A stretch of 62,250 nucleotides of DNA from positions 1 to 62,250 of the forward strand of contig JAZNOW010000015.1 of the NCBI GenBank assembly GCA_045589355.1. The letters run 5' to 3'. How positions within the stretch are numbered: the stretch's first letter is position 1; each line of letters begins with the position of its first letter. The DNA comes from RUG563 sp045589355 (GTDB taxonomy: Bacteria > Bacillota > Clostridia > Christensenellales > Aristaeellaceae). Both the position numbers and the translations under genes were made by a program. The notes below the pieces were generated by a model. That model was not told where the DNA came from, searched no databases, and saw nothing but the letters and a program-made list of their open reading frames with translations. Positions 23,083-31,809 of the stretch are shown in pieces.

Positions 23083-23837
23083 AAAACCCTGTCCTCAGCC
23101 AGCAGGCTGGCCACGTTTTTTCCGTCTTCCCAGCGGATGACGTGTTCCTTTTCGCCCATGCCCAGGCTCATGTGCAAAAGAGCAATGCCCATATCCAGCC
23201 GGGTGCCCGGCCCCTTCTTTTGCAGCATCAGCGTGCGTCCGGCATAATTCATGCGCCAGGGCTGCAGGTTGATGGCAGAGGGGGCGTTGCGCACACATTC
23301 GGCGGCGTGATAGGCCCACAAAGGCCATTGGGTGGGGTCGTGGGTGCAGATATCCGTCAGCTTTTTCCGCTTGCGGGGGTTCATGGGCCCGTCAAAGGTG
23401 CCAAAGGGGATGACGGCCAGTACTTTTTCATTCTTTTTTAGCGGAATGGAGATGCCGCGTTTTTTGAAGGAACCGATCCAGCAGCCGCCCAGCTCCAAAC
23501 TGAAAATTTCCAGCATGAATGCTTCACCGGAAATACCGGCATGGTAACGGGCGTAAGGATGAGTGGTATCGGCAATAATGGCGGCATACTGGCCGGTGCC
23601 GGAAACGGCGGCAACGCCTGGCAGCTTTTTATACAGTTTGTGTTCCTCGCACTTGGCGATCACAATGCGGACGCCGGGCAGGGCCACGTGTTCTGCCGCG
23701 TAACGGAGGGCGCTCAGCTTTGCAGGGTCCGCTTCGCCGGAAAAAGTGCGCACGCTGAAGCGATGCCCCACCGCCTGCAGGAAACGGGCCCGCTGGGCAG
23801 GAGAATAAAAGCCGTTCAGCGCACAGTTTTCCATCAT
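23079..23837 (-). CDS. Nitroreductase-family flavoprotein
   Basis: A 252-residue protein of the TM1586-type nitroreductase group, in which two nitroreductase halves are fused in one chain. Visible: RFSVRTFSGEADPAKL (FMN phosphate region), GISGEAFMLEIFSLELGGCWIGSF and APSAINLQPWRM. It probably reduces small electrophiles or quinone-like substrates with NAD(P)H; substrate unknown. AAGGAG at 8 nt before the first of two ATG codons. First gene of the five-gene operon; a hairpin (CCTGCAAAAG) lies in its leader just before the ribosome site. Confidence 0.85.
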   Translation of the reverse strand: MMENCALNGFYSPAQRARFLQAVGHRFSVRTFSGEADPAKLSALRYAAEHVALPGVRIVIAKCEEHKLYKKLPGVAAVSGTGQYAAIIADTTHPYARYHAGISGEAFMLEIFSLELGGCWIGSFKKRGISIPLKKNEKVLAVIPFGTFDGPMNPRKRKKLTDICTHDPTQWPLWAYHAAECVRNAPSAINLQPWRMNYAGRTLMLQKKGPGTRLDMGIALLHMSLGMGEKEHVIRWEDGKNVASLLAEDRVL

Positions 23838-23905
23838 GGTTCATGCTCCTTGCCTGCAAAAGAAACACTGCTTTTGCAGGGCTTTTTTGTTTTGTTTCAA
23901 AGGGT

Positions 23906-23934
23906 AGTGTATCAAAGAAACCCCCTTGCGTCAA
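23906..23934 (-). promoter_or_regulatory. Promoter of the nitroreductase-rarA operon
   Basis: TTGACG, 17-nt spacer, TACACT on the minus strand. Confidence 0.65.
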
Positions 23935-23960
23935 CGCAAAACCTATGACAATTTTGCTAC

Positions 23961-23996
23961 AAAAAAACAACGCTCTCACGGAAAAGAGCGTTGTTT
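23961..23996 (-). terminator. Terminator after tpiA
   Basis: Stem ACAACGCTCT / AGAGCGTTGT followed by seven T residues on the minus strand. Confidence 0.9.
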
Positions 23997-24010
23997 TGCA
24001 AATGAGATCA

Positions 24011-24763
24011 TTATTTGTCGTAATTGACCACCAGGGAGAAGTCTTCCGCCTTCAGGGAGGCGCCGCCGATGAGGCCGCCGTCAATTTCGGGCTGAGCCAT
24101 CAGGCCCTTGACGTTCTTGGGGTTCATGCTGCCGCCGTACTGGATGCGGATAGCGTCGGACACTTCCTTACCATACTTGCGTTCGATGGCGGCACGGATG
24201 ACGCCGATGGTTTCGTTGGCCTGTTCGTCGGTGGCGGTGAGGCCGGTGCCGATGGCCCACACGGGTTCGTAAGCGATGACGGCGTTCTTGATTTCGTCAT
24301 CGGTGAGGCCGTTGAGGGCGATGAGGGTCTGGTATTCCACCAGGGCGTTGGTGTAACCGGCTTCCCGTTCTTCCTTGCGTTCACCCACGCAGATGATGGG
24401 GGTGAGGCCGGCCTTCACGGCGGCCAGGGTGCGCAGGTTCACAGTGGCATCGGTTTCACCGAAGTACTGGCGGCGTTCGCTGTGGCCGATCACCACATAT
24501 TCCACGCCCAGTTCCTTCAGCATGGCGGCGGAAATTTCGCCGGTGTAAGCGCCGGATTCCTTGAAGTGCACGTTCTGGGCACCCACGTGGATGTTGGTGC
24601 CTTCCACGGCCTTCAGCACGGGGCACAGGTCCACAAAGGGAACGCATACCACAACCGTGGCATTGGCATCGGCCACCAGGGGCTTGAGCTCGTTCACCAG
24701 GGCCTTGGCTTCGGCGGGGGTTTTGTTCATTTTCCAGTTGCCGGCAATGATGGGAGTACGCAT
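24011..24763 (-). CDS. tpiA: Triosephosphate isomerase
   Basis: A 250-residue glycolytic enzyme interconverting dihydroxyacetone phosphate and glyceraldehyde 3-phosphate. AGNWKMNK (catalytic Lys), VIGHSERR (His), AYEPVWAIGTG (Glu) and the phosphate-binding IQYGGSMNP are all intact. Start moved to the ATG with AAGGAGG at 7 nt. It follows pgk, separated by a 268-base region with two very strong hairpins, and ends with a good terminator. Control by CggR is likely if read-through from the cggR promoter occurs. Confidence 0.97.
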   Translation of the reverse strand: MRTPIIAGNWKMNKTPAEAKALVNELKPLVADANATVVVCVPFVDLCPVLKAVEGTNIHVGAQNVHFKESGAYTGEISAAMLKELGVEYVVIGHSERRQYFGETDATVNLRTLAAVKAGLTPIICVGERKEEREAGYTNALVEYQTLIALNGLTDDEIKNAVIAYEPVWAIGTGLTATDEQANETIGVIRAAIERKYGKEVSDAIRIQYGGSMNPKNVKGLMAQPEIDGGLIGGASLKAEDFSLVVNYDK

Positions 24764-24786
24764 GATGGAACCTCCTTGTAAATAGC

Positions 24787-24838
24787 AGGGGGAAACCGCT
24801 TTTGAAGTCAAAAGCGGTTTCCCCCTGCACCCCTTTCC
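24787..24838. repeat. Perfect long hairpin between pgk and tpiA, left
   Basis: A stem of about 21 perfect base pairs beginning GCAGGGGGAAACCGC, followed by ACCCCTTTCC. A similar hairpin with the same trailing ACCCCTTTCC lies after dnaK. It sits in the tpiA leader on the transcribed strand. Confidence 0.85.
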
Positions 24839-24975
24839 GAAAACCTATTCGGGATGGGAGAGGATTGCCTTTAACTTCTGCTTTCCCCGTGATGGTTTTT
24901 CTTGTTACACGGAACAGGACTTTGGCGTATTCACACAATATCCTTTCCGGATTGGCTTTCTTGGGGTGGGTACGG

Positions 24976-25016
24976 GAGGGGGATTCTTTGGCCTTCCAAA
25001 GAATCCCCCTCCCGGT
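24976..25016. repeat. Perfect long hairpin between pgk and tpiA, right
   Basis: An about 18-bp perfect stem, GGGAGGGGGATTCTTTGG with CCTT loop, immediately 3' of pgk. It has no T-run, so it is probably an RNA-stabilising or partial stop structure rather than a simple terminator. Confidence 0.8.
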
Positions 25017-25031
25017 AAATCCGATAATCTA

Positions 25032-26324
25032 TTACTTGTTGTTCAGCGCAGCAACGCCGGGCAGTTCGATGCCTTCCAGGAATTCCAGGGAAGCGCCGCC
25101 GCCGGTGGACACGTGGGACACCTTGTCAGCGAAGCCCAGCTTCTGGATGGCCGCAGCGCTGTCGCCGCCGCCGATGATGGTGATGCCGGGGTTGTTGGCC
25201 ACAGCTTCCGCCACAGCGCGGGTACCTTCGGCGAACACGGGGAATTCGGAAACGCCCATGGGGCCGTTCCAGATGATGGTACGGGCACGGCGCACTTCGT
25301 TGACAAACAGTTCGCGGGTCACGGGGCCGATATCCAGGCCTTCGAAACCATCGGGAATTTCCTGAGAATGGACGGTGATGTGCAGGCAGTCATTGCTGAA
25401 ATCGTTACCGGCTTCGTTGTCCACGGGCAGCACGATGCGCTTGCCCTTGTAAGCGGCCTTGGCCAGCAGTTCCTTGGCCAGATCCAGCTTGTCGTCTTCG
25501 CACAGGCTGTTGCCGATACGGCCGCCCATGGCCTTCTGGAAGGTGTAGGCCATGCCGCCGCCGATGATCAGCACGTCAACCTTTTCCAGCAGGTTGTTGA
25601 TGACGCCGATCTTGTCGGAAACCTTGGCACCGCCCAGGATGGCCAGGAAAGGACGTTCGGGGGTTTCCAGAGCGCCGCCCATGATGCGCAGTTCCTTTTC
25701 GATCAGGTATCCGCAAACGGCGGGCAGGTAGTGGGCTACGCCTTCGGTGGAGGCATGAGCGCGGTGAGCAGTGCCGAAAGCATCGTTCACATACACTTCG
25801 CCGTAGGCAGACAGGGCCTTGGCAAATTCGGGATCATTCTTTTCTTCTTCAGCGTGGAAGCGCAGGTTTTCCAGCAGCATCACTTCGCCGTTCTTCAGGG
25901 CAGCAGCCTTGGCCTTGGCATCTTCGCCGATAACGTCCTTGGCCATGTACACTTCCTGGCCCAGGTGTTCGGACAGGCGCTTGGCAACGGGGGCCAGGCT
26001 CAGCTTGGAAACATCACCCTTGGCCTTTTCCAGGGCAGCAGCGGTGGCGGCTTCCTGTTCTTCGGCGGGCAGGCCTTCGATCTTGGCCTTTTCCTTCTTG
26101 TTCAGCTTGATGGTTTCGTTGAATACGTTGTGGGGCTTGCCCATATGGCTGCACAGGACCACCTTGGCTTCATTCTTGAGCAGGTACTTGATGGTGGGCA
26201 GGGCACCAATGATGCGGTTTTCATCGGTGATGTTCTTATCGGCATCCATGGGAACGTTGAAGTCTACACGAACCAGAACGCGCTTGCCTTTTACATTGAT
26301 GTCTTCGATGGTCATCTTGTTCAT
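25032..26324 (-). CDS. pgk: Phosphoglycerate kinase with an extended N-terminal-domain loop
   Basis: A 430-residue enzyme transferring phosphate between 1,3-bisphosphoglycerate and ADP. RVLVRVDFNVPMD, DENRIIGALPTI, LAPVAKRLSEHLGQEV, the hinge and ATP-site blocks (GGAKVSDKIGVI, WNGPMGVSEFP, TIIGGGDSAAA) are all present. The usual length is about 395; an extra stretch of about 35 charged residues lies at about 65-107, between SHMGKP and LSLAPVA. The ATG was chosen for AAGGAG at 8 nt. Second gene of cggR-pgk-tpiA. Confidence 0.96.
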   Translation of the reverse strand: MNKMTIEDINVKGKRVLVRVDFNVPMDADKNITDENRIIGALPTIKYLLKNEAKVVLCSHMGKPHNVFNETIKLNKKEKAKIEGLPAEEQEAATAAALEKAKGDVSKLSLAPVAKRLSEHLGQEVYMAKDVIGEDAKAKAAALKNGEVMLLENLRFHAEEEKNDPEFAKALSAYGEVYVNDAFGTAHRAHASTEGVAHYLPAVCGYLIEKELRIMGGALETPERPFLAILGGAKVSDKIGVINNLLEKVDVLIIGGGMAYTFQKAMGGRIGNSLCEDDKLDLAKELLAKAAYKGKRIVLPVDNEAGNDFSNDCLHITVHSQEIPDGFEGLDIGPVTRELFVNEVRRARTIIWNGPMGVSEFPVFAEGTRAVAEAVANNPGITIIGGGDSAAAIQKLGFADKVSHVSTGGGASLEFLEGIELPGVAALNNK

Positions 26325-26376
26325 GACGGGCACTCCTTCAAAATATAATCTTTTCTATGCCAAAGCCTTTTCAGGC

Positions 26377-27417
26377 TCAGGTACCCAGGTAATTGTCTTC
26401 CAGCAGGGCAATGATGCGCCGGGCGGCACCTTCGTCGGTGATGAGGGTGTCGTGGGTATCGTGCCGGGTGGAAGCGATGATGGCTTCCGCCTTTTTTTCG
26501 CCGGCTGCCACGGCCACCATTTTGCTGTTCAGGCTTTGGTGGGGGATGGCGGCGGACAAGGTGGATGCCTGCCAGACCGTCTGGCCGTTAAAGTCGAAAA
26601 AGTCGCCGAATGCTTCGCCCACGGCTTTTTTGCGGCGGATGATCTCCGCGGCGTCGGGGGCCAGCCTGCGCTGCTGGGCCATGATATCGGCCCGGCCCAC
26701 GCCGTGCACCAGCAGGGTGCTGTTTTGCATGAGGGAAAAGGCTTCCGCCACTTCCGGCACCTTCATCATTTCCTGCAGGGCGGCGGTATCCAGGTTGTCG
26801 GGCAGGTGCACGCTCTGGTGGCGACCGCCCAGCTTGCCGGCAATTTCGGCGGCGATGGTGTTGGCCTGGGTTTCCACGCTGGAACCCATACCGCCCCGGG
26901 CGGGGATCACCATCACGTTCATGGGGCCGGTGTTTTGCATGCCCCGGGCCACTTCCCGCATGGTGCTGCCGCCGGCAACGGCCATGATGGTGCCGTTTTG
27001 CACCAGCTTATGGATGCGCTGGGCAGCGGCGCGGCCTACATCGCGCAGGGCCTGGGGGTCCTGGTCGGCATTGCCGGAAACCACCACCACATGGGGCACG
27101 TTCAAAAGCCGGGAAAGGGCTTGCTCCAGTTTGGAAAGGCCGGCCATGGCACGGCTCAACTCCCGTGCGCCGGGCAGCACCTCCACGGCCCGCTCCGTCA
27201 ATTGCATGCCGGCAGCGTCCATGGTGATCAGCCCCTGATCTTTCAGCATGGCAGCAGCGGCGCGCACTTCCCTTTCGGGCAGGTTCAGCCGGGCAGCCAG
27301 GGCGCGGCGGCCGACGGGCTGCATGCTTTCGATGCCGCTGAGCACCTGTGCACGCCTGCCGATATCGGCCATCAGGTCGGGCGCGATGATGCTGATGACT
27401 TTCAGTTCGTCCGGCAT
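26377..27417 (-). CDS. cggR: SorC/CggR-family transcriptional regulator (central glycolytic genes regulator)
   Basis: A 346-residue regulator: N-terminal winged HTH (about 20-80; VGRRALAARLNLPEREVRAAAAMLKDQGLI) and a C-terminal SIS-like sugar-phosphate-binding domain (VVVSGNADQD, MAVAGGSTMREVARGM, PARGGMGSSVETQANTIA, DEGAARRIIALL). CggR represses glycolytic genes and is relieved by fructose-1,6-bisphosphate in Bacillus. Here it heads pgk and tpiA; gapA, pgm and eno are not adjacent. AAAGGAGG precedes the ATG. Its promoter carries a large dyad just after the -10, a likely autoregulatory operator. Confidence 0.9.
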   Translation of the reverse strand: MPDELKVISIIAPDLMADIGRRAQVLSGIESMQPVGRRALAARLNLPEREVRAAAAMLKDQGLITMDAAGMQLTERAVEVLPGARELSRAMAGLSKLEQALSRLLNVPHVVVVSGNADQDPQALRDVGRAAAQRIHKLVQNGTIMAVAGGSTMREVARGMQNTGPMNVMVIPARGGMGSSVETQANTIAAEIAGKLGGRHQSVHLPDNLDTAALQEMMKVPEVAEAFSLMQNSTLLVHGVGRADIMAQQRRLAPDAAEIIRRKKAVGEAFGDFFDFNGQTVWQASTLSAAIPHQSLNSKMVAVAAGEKKAEAIIASTRHDTHDTLITDEGAARRIIALLEDNYLGT

Positions 27418-27435
27418 TGGCGCCCCTCCTTTTAT

Positions 27436-27468
27436 GGTCAAACTTTGCCCAGCGGGCAAAAACTGACC
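27436..27468. promoter_or_regulatory. 33-bp dyad, candidate CggR operator
   Basis: Outer arms GGTCA / TGACC and inner arms TTTGCCC / GGGCAAA around a GCT centre, located a few bases downstream of the cggR -10 where a repressor would block elongation or clearance. Confidence 0.65.
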
Positions 27469-27477
27469 CACCCCTAT

Positions 27478-27506
27478 AGTATACCACATTTTGGCCCGAA
27501 TGTAAA
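27478..27506 (-). promoter_or_regulatory. Promoter of cggR-pgk-tpiA
   Basis: TTTACA, 17-nt spacer, TATACT on the minus strand. Confidence 0.7.
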
Positions 27507-27594
27507 GGCATAAAACGGTTTATTTTCCGTTTTCCATGCCCGGGGGAAGGGGTGAACAAAAATGCAAGAAATGGGCATCTTTTTTGAAATAATG

Positions 27595-27624
27595 TTGTAA
27601 TCATTCAGCAAAATGTGGTATGAT
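27595..27624 (+). promoter_or_regulatory. Promoter of pth-mfd
   Basis: TTGTAA, 18-nt spacer, TATGAT. Confidence 0.5.
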
Positions 27625-27679
27625 AAATAAGATGGCCGAAAGAAAAAACAGATTGGCCGGCGAAAGAGAAGGAAAACAC

Positions 27680-28255
27680 ATGAAAGCGATCATTGGCCTT
27701 GGCAACCCCGGAACAGAATATGCCCGCACCCGGCACAACGTGGGCTTTGACGTGGTGGACCTGCTTGCCGATAAGGTGGGCGCAACCATCAAAAAGATCA
27801 AGTGCCGGGCCCTGATCGGCGATTGCATGATGGGCGGGGAAAAGGTGCTGCTGGTAAAGCCCCAGACGTTTATGAACCACAGCGGCTTTTCGGTGCTGGA
27901 CGTGATGCAGTTTTATAAAATAGAAGCAAAAGACGTGCTGCTGATTGTGGACGATATTGATCTGCCTCAGGGGCAGGTGCGGCTGCGGGCCAAGGGCGGT
28001 CCCGGCACCCACAACGGCCTGCGCCACATTGTGCAGTGCACCGGCACGGGGGATTTTCCCCGGGTGCGGGTGGGCGTAGGGGCGCCGCCGCCGGAATGGG
28101 ATCTGGTGGACTGGGTGCTGGGCACCTACCGCAACGAAGAAGAAAGAAAAACTGCCTTTGATGCCTACAAACTGGCTGTGGATGCAGCCCTGTGCTGGGC
28201 GGAGCACGGGATCGACCTTGCCATGAACCGCTACAACAAACGCAATGCTGAATAA
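27680..28255 (+). CDS. pth: Peptidyl-tRNA hydrolase
   Basis: A 191-residue enzyme releasing peptides from stalled peptidyl-tRNA. MKAIIGLGNPGTEYARTRHNVGFDVVD contains the catalytic His in TRHNVGF; KPQTFMNHSG, VDDIDLPQGQVRLRAKGGPGTHNGLRHI complete the family signature. Start at the ATG with AAGGA 8 nt upstream, which puts the family motif at the N-terminus. The end overlaps the mfd start by 11 nt, a conserved bacterial gene order. Confidence 0.97.
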   Translation: MKAIIGLGNPGTEYARTRHNVGFDVVDLLADKVGATIKKIKCRALIGDCMMGGEKVLLVKPQTFMNHSGFSVLDVMQFYKIEAKDVLLIVDDIDLPQGQVRLRAKGGPGTHNGLRHIVQCTGTGDFPRVRVGVGAPPPEWDLVDWVLGTYRNEEERKTAFDAYKLAVDAALCWAEHGIDLAMNRYNKRNAE

Positions 28256-31200
28256 ACTGTTGAAAAAATGGACGGCCTCCCCTTCGGTTCGGGAGGCTTT
28301 TGACGCGCCGGAAAAAGGCGTTACCTGCCTGTATGATATGGCGGAAGGCCAGCGTGCGGCATTTACTGCGGCCCTGGCCCGGCATACCGGCCGGCAGGTG
28401 CTGTATGTGGCGCCCAGCGATGCCCAGGCCATGCGGGCGGCGGATGATATCAGCGCCTGGCTGGAGGGCGGCGCGGCCTACCTGCCTGTGGGGGATACCA
28501 GCTTCACACGGGGTACCGCCAGCCGGGAAGGGGCGTTCCGCCGCCTGTCCGTATTGCAGCATGCCCACCGGGGGGAAATCCGGGTGCTGTGCGTTTCTGC
28601 CGATTCACTGCTGATGCGCATGATGCCGCCGGATACCTATGACAGCCATGCCGTTTCCCTGCAGGTGGGGCACCGGATGCCGCCTGGGACGCTGATCGAA
28701 AAGCTGGTGAACATGGGATACGAACGGGTGGACATGGTGGAAGGCCCGGGCCAGTGTGCCCTGAGGGGCTTTATTGTGGACGCCTTTTCCCCGGCGGAAG
28801 GCGGCGCCACCCGCATTGAATTTTTTGACGATGAAGTGGATTCCATCCGCTTTTTTGATCCCATCTCCCAGCGCAGCCTGGAGCAGGCGGACGATGCGGT
28901 GTTTTATCCCGCGGTGGAATGGATTCTGGATGCCGGCTGTGCTGCGCCCATCCGCGAGATGGTAAGAAAACAGCTGACAAGGCTGGAGGGCACCGGGCTG
29001 GACAAGACGCTGCCGCCCATGCCCGATGCGGAAGAAACGGAAACAACGGAAGAAGAAAACTATGTGCCCGCCTTCCGGGTGTATGACAATGGCATTTCCC
29101 GCCTGTATCAGGATGCGGACCGGCTGGAAGAAAACCTGCAAAGCCCCTCCCTTTCGTTGTGGGCCGGGGCGCTGAAGCTGCCCTGCGCCGGAGTGTGGGA
29201 TTATTTGCAAAGCCCCCTGCTTGTGCTGGATGAACCGGAGCGGGTAAAGGGCCGGTGTGAAGACAGGCTGGCCGGCTTTGGGGAAGATTTCAAGCTGTCC
29301 CTGGAGCGGCAGGAAGCGGTGCCGGAGCAGGCGGAGCTTTTGAAAAGCTGGTCCGATGTGCAGCAGGAAATGCAGCGGTTTTCCCTGTATACCATGCAGA
29401 ATTTCCTGCGGGGCATGGGGGAAATGAAGCCGGACAGGCTGATCCGCTTTTATGGCGTGAATGCGCCCAAGTATATTTCCCGGTTCAAGGAACTGGCAAA
29501 CGATGTGGCGGCCTGGCAGAAGGAGGGCGGCGAAGTGCTGCTGCTTTCCGGCGGCGAAAGCCGGGGCCAGCGGCTGCAGAAGGCCTTGGGGGAACTGGGC
29601 GTACAGGTGAAAATGGTTGCCGAGGGGGGCTGCGTTTACCCCCTCACCCTTTCCTGCGGCTTTTTGATGGCGGAGGAAAAGGTGTATGTGATTTCCGACA
29701 GCGATATTTTCGGCGCCGGGTATAAAAAGACCAGAAGCCGCAAAACCGTCGGGGAGAAGATCGAAGCCTTTACCGACCTGAAGGTGGGGGACTATGTGGT
29801 GCACGAAGCCCACGGCGTGGGCATTTTCCAGGGTACCACCCGCATCCAGACGGAAGGCACCTGGCGGGATTACCTGCTGATCCAGTATCAGGGCACGGAT
29901 AAACTGTATGTGCCCACCGATCAGTTTGACCGGGTGCAGAAATTCATCGGCGGCCAGGACAAGGCCCCCGCCCTCAATTCCCTCAGCGGCAATGATTGGG
30001 AACGGCAAAAGAGCAAAGTAAAGAAGGGCCTGAAAAAACTGGCCTTTGACCTGGTGCAGCTCTATGCTGCCCGGCAGAACACCCCCGGCCATGCCTTTGG
30101 CCCCGATACCCCCTGGCAGCGGCAGTTTGAGGATGCATTTCCTTATCAATTGACGCCGGACCAGGAAAAGGCGGTGGCGGATATCAGCCGGGATATGGAA
30201 TCCCAGAACAATATGGACCGGCTGGTGTGCGGCGACGTGGGCTACGGCAAAACGGAAGTGGCCCTGCGGGCGGTGATGAAAGCGGTGATGGACGGAAAGC
30301 AGGTGGCTTTCCTGGCGCCCACCACCATTCTGGTGCAGCAGCACTATTACACCATGCTCAAGCGCTTCAGCGAATTTCCGGTGGAAATCCGGGCTCTTTC
30401 CCGTTTCCGCAGCGCCAAGGAACAGAAGCAGACCCTGCAGGAAGTAAGGGAAGGCAAATGCGATATTGTGGTGGGCACCCACCGGCTGCTTTCCAAGGAC
30501 GTGCAGTTCAAGGACCTGGGGCTGTTGGTGGTGGACGAAGAACAGCGCTTCGGCGTGGCCCACAAGGAAGCCATCAAGAACATGAAAAACAAGATGGACG
30601 TGCTGACGCTGTCGGCCACGCCCATTCCACGTACGCTGCACATGAGCATGATGGGCGTGCGGGACATGAGCCTGCTGGAAACCCCGCCGGAAGAAAGATA
30701 CCCGGTGCAGACCTATGTGCTGGATTATAACGACGCCGTCATCCGGGACGCCATCATGCGGGAGATTGGCCGGGGCGGGCAGGTGTATTTCCTGTACAAC
30801 CAGGTGCGGCATATTGACGCCTTTGCTTCCCGCCTGCGGGCGCTGGTGCCGGAAGCACGCATCGGTGTGGGCCATGGACAGATGAAGGAAAGCGTGCTGG
30901 AAGATGTGATGCACGATTTCTTCGAGCATAAGTTTGACGTGCTGCTTTGCTCCACCATCATTGAAAACGGGCTGGATGTTTCCGCCGCCAACACCATCAT
31001 CATTTTTGATGCGGATAAGTTCGGCCTGAGCCAATTGTACCAGCTGCGGGGCAGAGTGGGCCGCTCCACCCGCATTGCCTATGCCTATTTCACCGTCCGG
31101 CCCGACCGCAGCCTTTCCGAAACGGCCCAGCAGCGTCTGGCGGCCATCCGGGAATTCACGGCCTTCGGCTCCGGTTTCCGCATTGCCATGCGGGACCTGG

Positions 31201-31799
31201 AAATCCGGGGGGCGGGCAATATTTTCGGTCCGGAACAGAGCGGCAACGTGGCTGTGGTGGGGTACGATATGTATTGCCGGCTGATTGAAGAAGCGGTGCT
31301 GGAAGCCCGGGGCGAGCAGGGCGAAAAAGTGAAGCGCCGGGTGGATTGCCAGGTGGAACTGAAGATCGACGCGTACCTGCCGGCGGAATATGTGCGGGGC
31401 GAAGGCCAGCGGATGGAAGTGTACAAGCGCATTGCCCTCATCCGCAACCGCAGCGACCGGGAAGACGTGATCGAAGAGATGATCGACCGCTTCGGCGATC
31501 TTCCGGACAGCGTGATGAACCTGATCGAAATTGCCCATTTGCGGGGTATCCTCAGCGAAATGGGCATCCACCGGGTGAACCACATGGCGGGCACTTTGAT
31601 CATGCGCATGGTGCCTTCCGCCGCGCCGGAACCCATGAAGCTGTATGCTGCTTTGGAAAAGGCGGATAAGCGGCTGCTGCTTTCCGCTACCAAGGATCCC
31701 TCCATTCTCTTCCGGGACCCCAAGCTTTCTCCGGAAAAGCTGCTGGCCCAGGCCGTAAAGGTGATGGAAAAAGTGGCAAAGGAACTGGAGACAGAGTGA
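28245..31799 (+). CDS. mfd: Transcription-repair coupling factor
   Basis: A 1184-residue Mfd: N-terminal UvrB-homology/UvrA-binding modules (about 1-450; the SDIFG block near 490), RNA polymerase-interacting domain (VGDYVVHEAHGVGIF, about 510-580), RecG-like translocase with Walker A GDVGYGKTEVALRA, DEEQRFG box, SATPIPRTL, and IIFDADKFGLSQLYQLRGRVGRS, and a C-terminal TRCF domain. It removes RNA polymerase stalled at lesions and recruits nucleotide excision repair. Full length. The start lies inside the end of pth, with coupled translation likely. Confidence 0.97.
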   Translation: MLNKLLKKWTASPSVREAFDAPEKGVTCLYDMAEGQRAAFTAALARHTGRQVLYVAPSDAQAMRAADDISAWLEGGAAYLPVGDTSFTRGTASREGAFRRLSVLQHAHRGEIRVLCVSADSLLMRMMPPDTYDSHAVSLQVGHRMPPGTLIEKLVNMGYERVDMVEGPGQCALRGFIVDAFSPAEGGATRIEFFDDEVDSIRFFDPISQRSLEQADDAVFYPAVEWILDAGCAAPIREMVRKQLTRLEGTGLDKTLPPMPDAEETETTEEENYVPAFRVYDNGISRLYQDADRLEENLQSPSLSLWAGALKLPCAGVWDYLQSPLLVLDEPERVKGRCEDRLAGFGEDFKLSLERQEAVPEQAELLKSWSDVQQEMQRFSLYTMQNFLRGMGEMKPDRLIRFYGVNAPKYISRFKELANDVAAWQKEGGEVLLLSGGESRGQRLQKALGELGVQVKMVAEGGCVYPLTLSCGFLMAEEKVYVISDSDIFGAGYKKTRSRKTVGEKIEAFTDLKVGDYVVHEAHGVGIFQGTTRIQTEGTWRDYLLIQYQGTDKLYVPTDQFDRVQKFIGGQDKAPALNSLSGNDWERQKSKVKKGLKKLAFDLVQLYAARQNTPGHAFGPDTPWQRQFEDAFPYQLTPDQEKAVADISRDMESQNNMDRLVCGDVGYGKTEVALRAVMKAVMDGKQVAFLAPTTILVQQHYYTMLKRFSEFPVEIRALSRFRSAKEQKQTLQEVREGKCDIVVGTHRLLSKDVQFKDLGLLVVDEEQRFGVAHKEAIKNMKNKMDVLTLSATPIPRTLHMSMMGVRDMSLLETPPEERYPVQTYVLDYNDAVIRDAIMREIGRGGQVYFLYNQVRHIDAFASRLRALVPEARIGVGHGQMKESVLEDVMHDFFEHKFDVLLCSTIIENGLDVSAANTIIIFDADKFGLSQLYQLRGRVGRSTRIAYAYFTVRPDRSLSETAQQRLAAIREFTAFGSGFRIAMRDLEIRGAGNIFGPEQSGNVAVVGYDMYCRLIEEAVLEARGEQGEKVKRRVDCQVELKIDAYLPAEYVRGEGQRMEVYKRIALIRNRSDREDVIEEMIDRFGDLPDSVMNLIEIAHLRGILSEMGIHRVNHMAGTLIMRMVPSAAPEPMKLYAALEKADKRLLLSATKDPSILFRDPKLSPEKLLAQAVKVMEKVAKELETE

Positions 31800-31809
31800 T
31801 GAAGACGAA

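Noticed and set aside
23857..23895. Hairpin CCTGCAAAAG / CTTTTGCAGG with T-run near the nitroreductase start
   Set aside because: The T-run follows it only on the plus strand, where no gene is transcribed toward it; on the minus strand it lies in the leader without a T-run, so it was not called a terminator.
26138..26146. PGK with Lys instead of Arg in the SHLGRP motif
   Set aside because: Lys at this position is, as far as I recall, common in clostridial PGKs, so not an inactivating change; only the loop insertion is reported.
28605..31583. Very long open frame on the minus strand opposite mfd
   Set aside because: It mirrors the codon pattern of a full-length, motif-complete mfd; it has no known domain and no ribosome site, and arises from GC-rich codon use.
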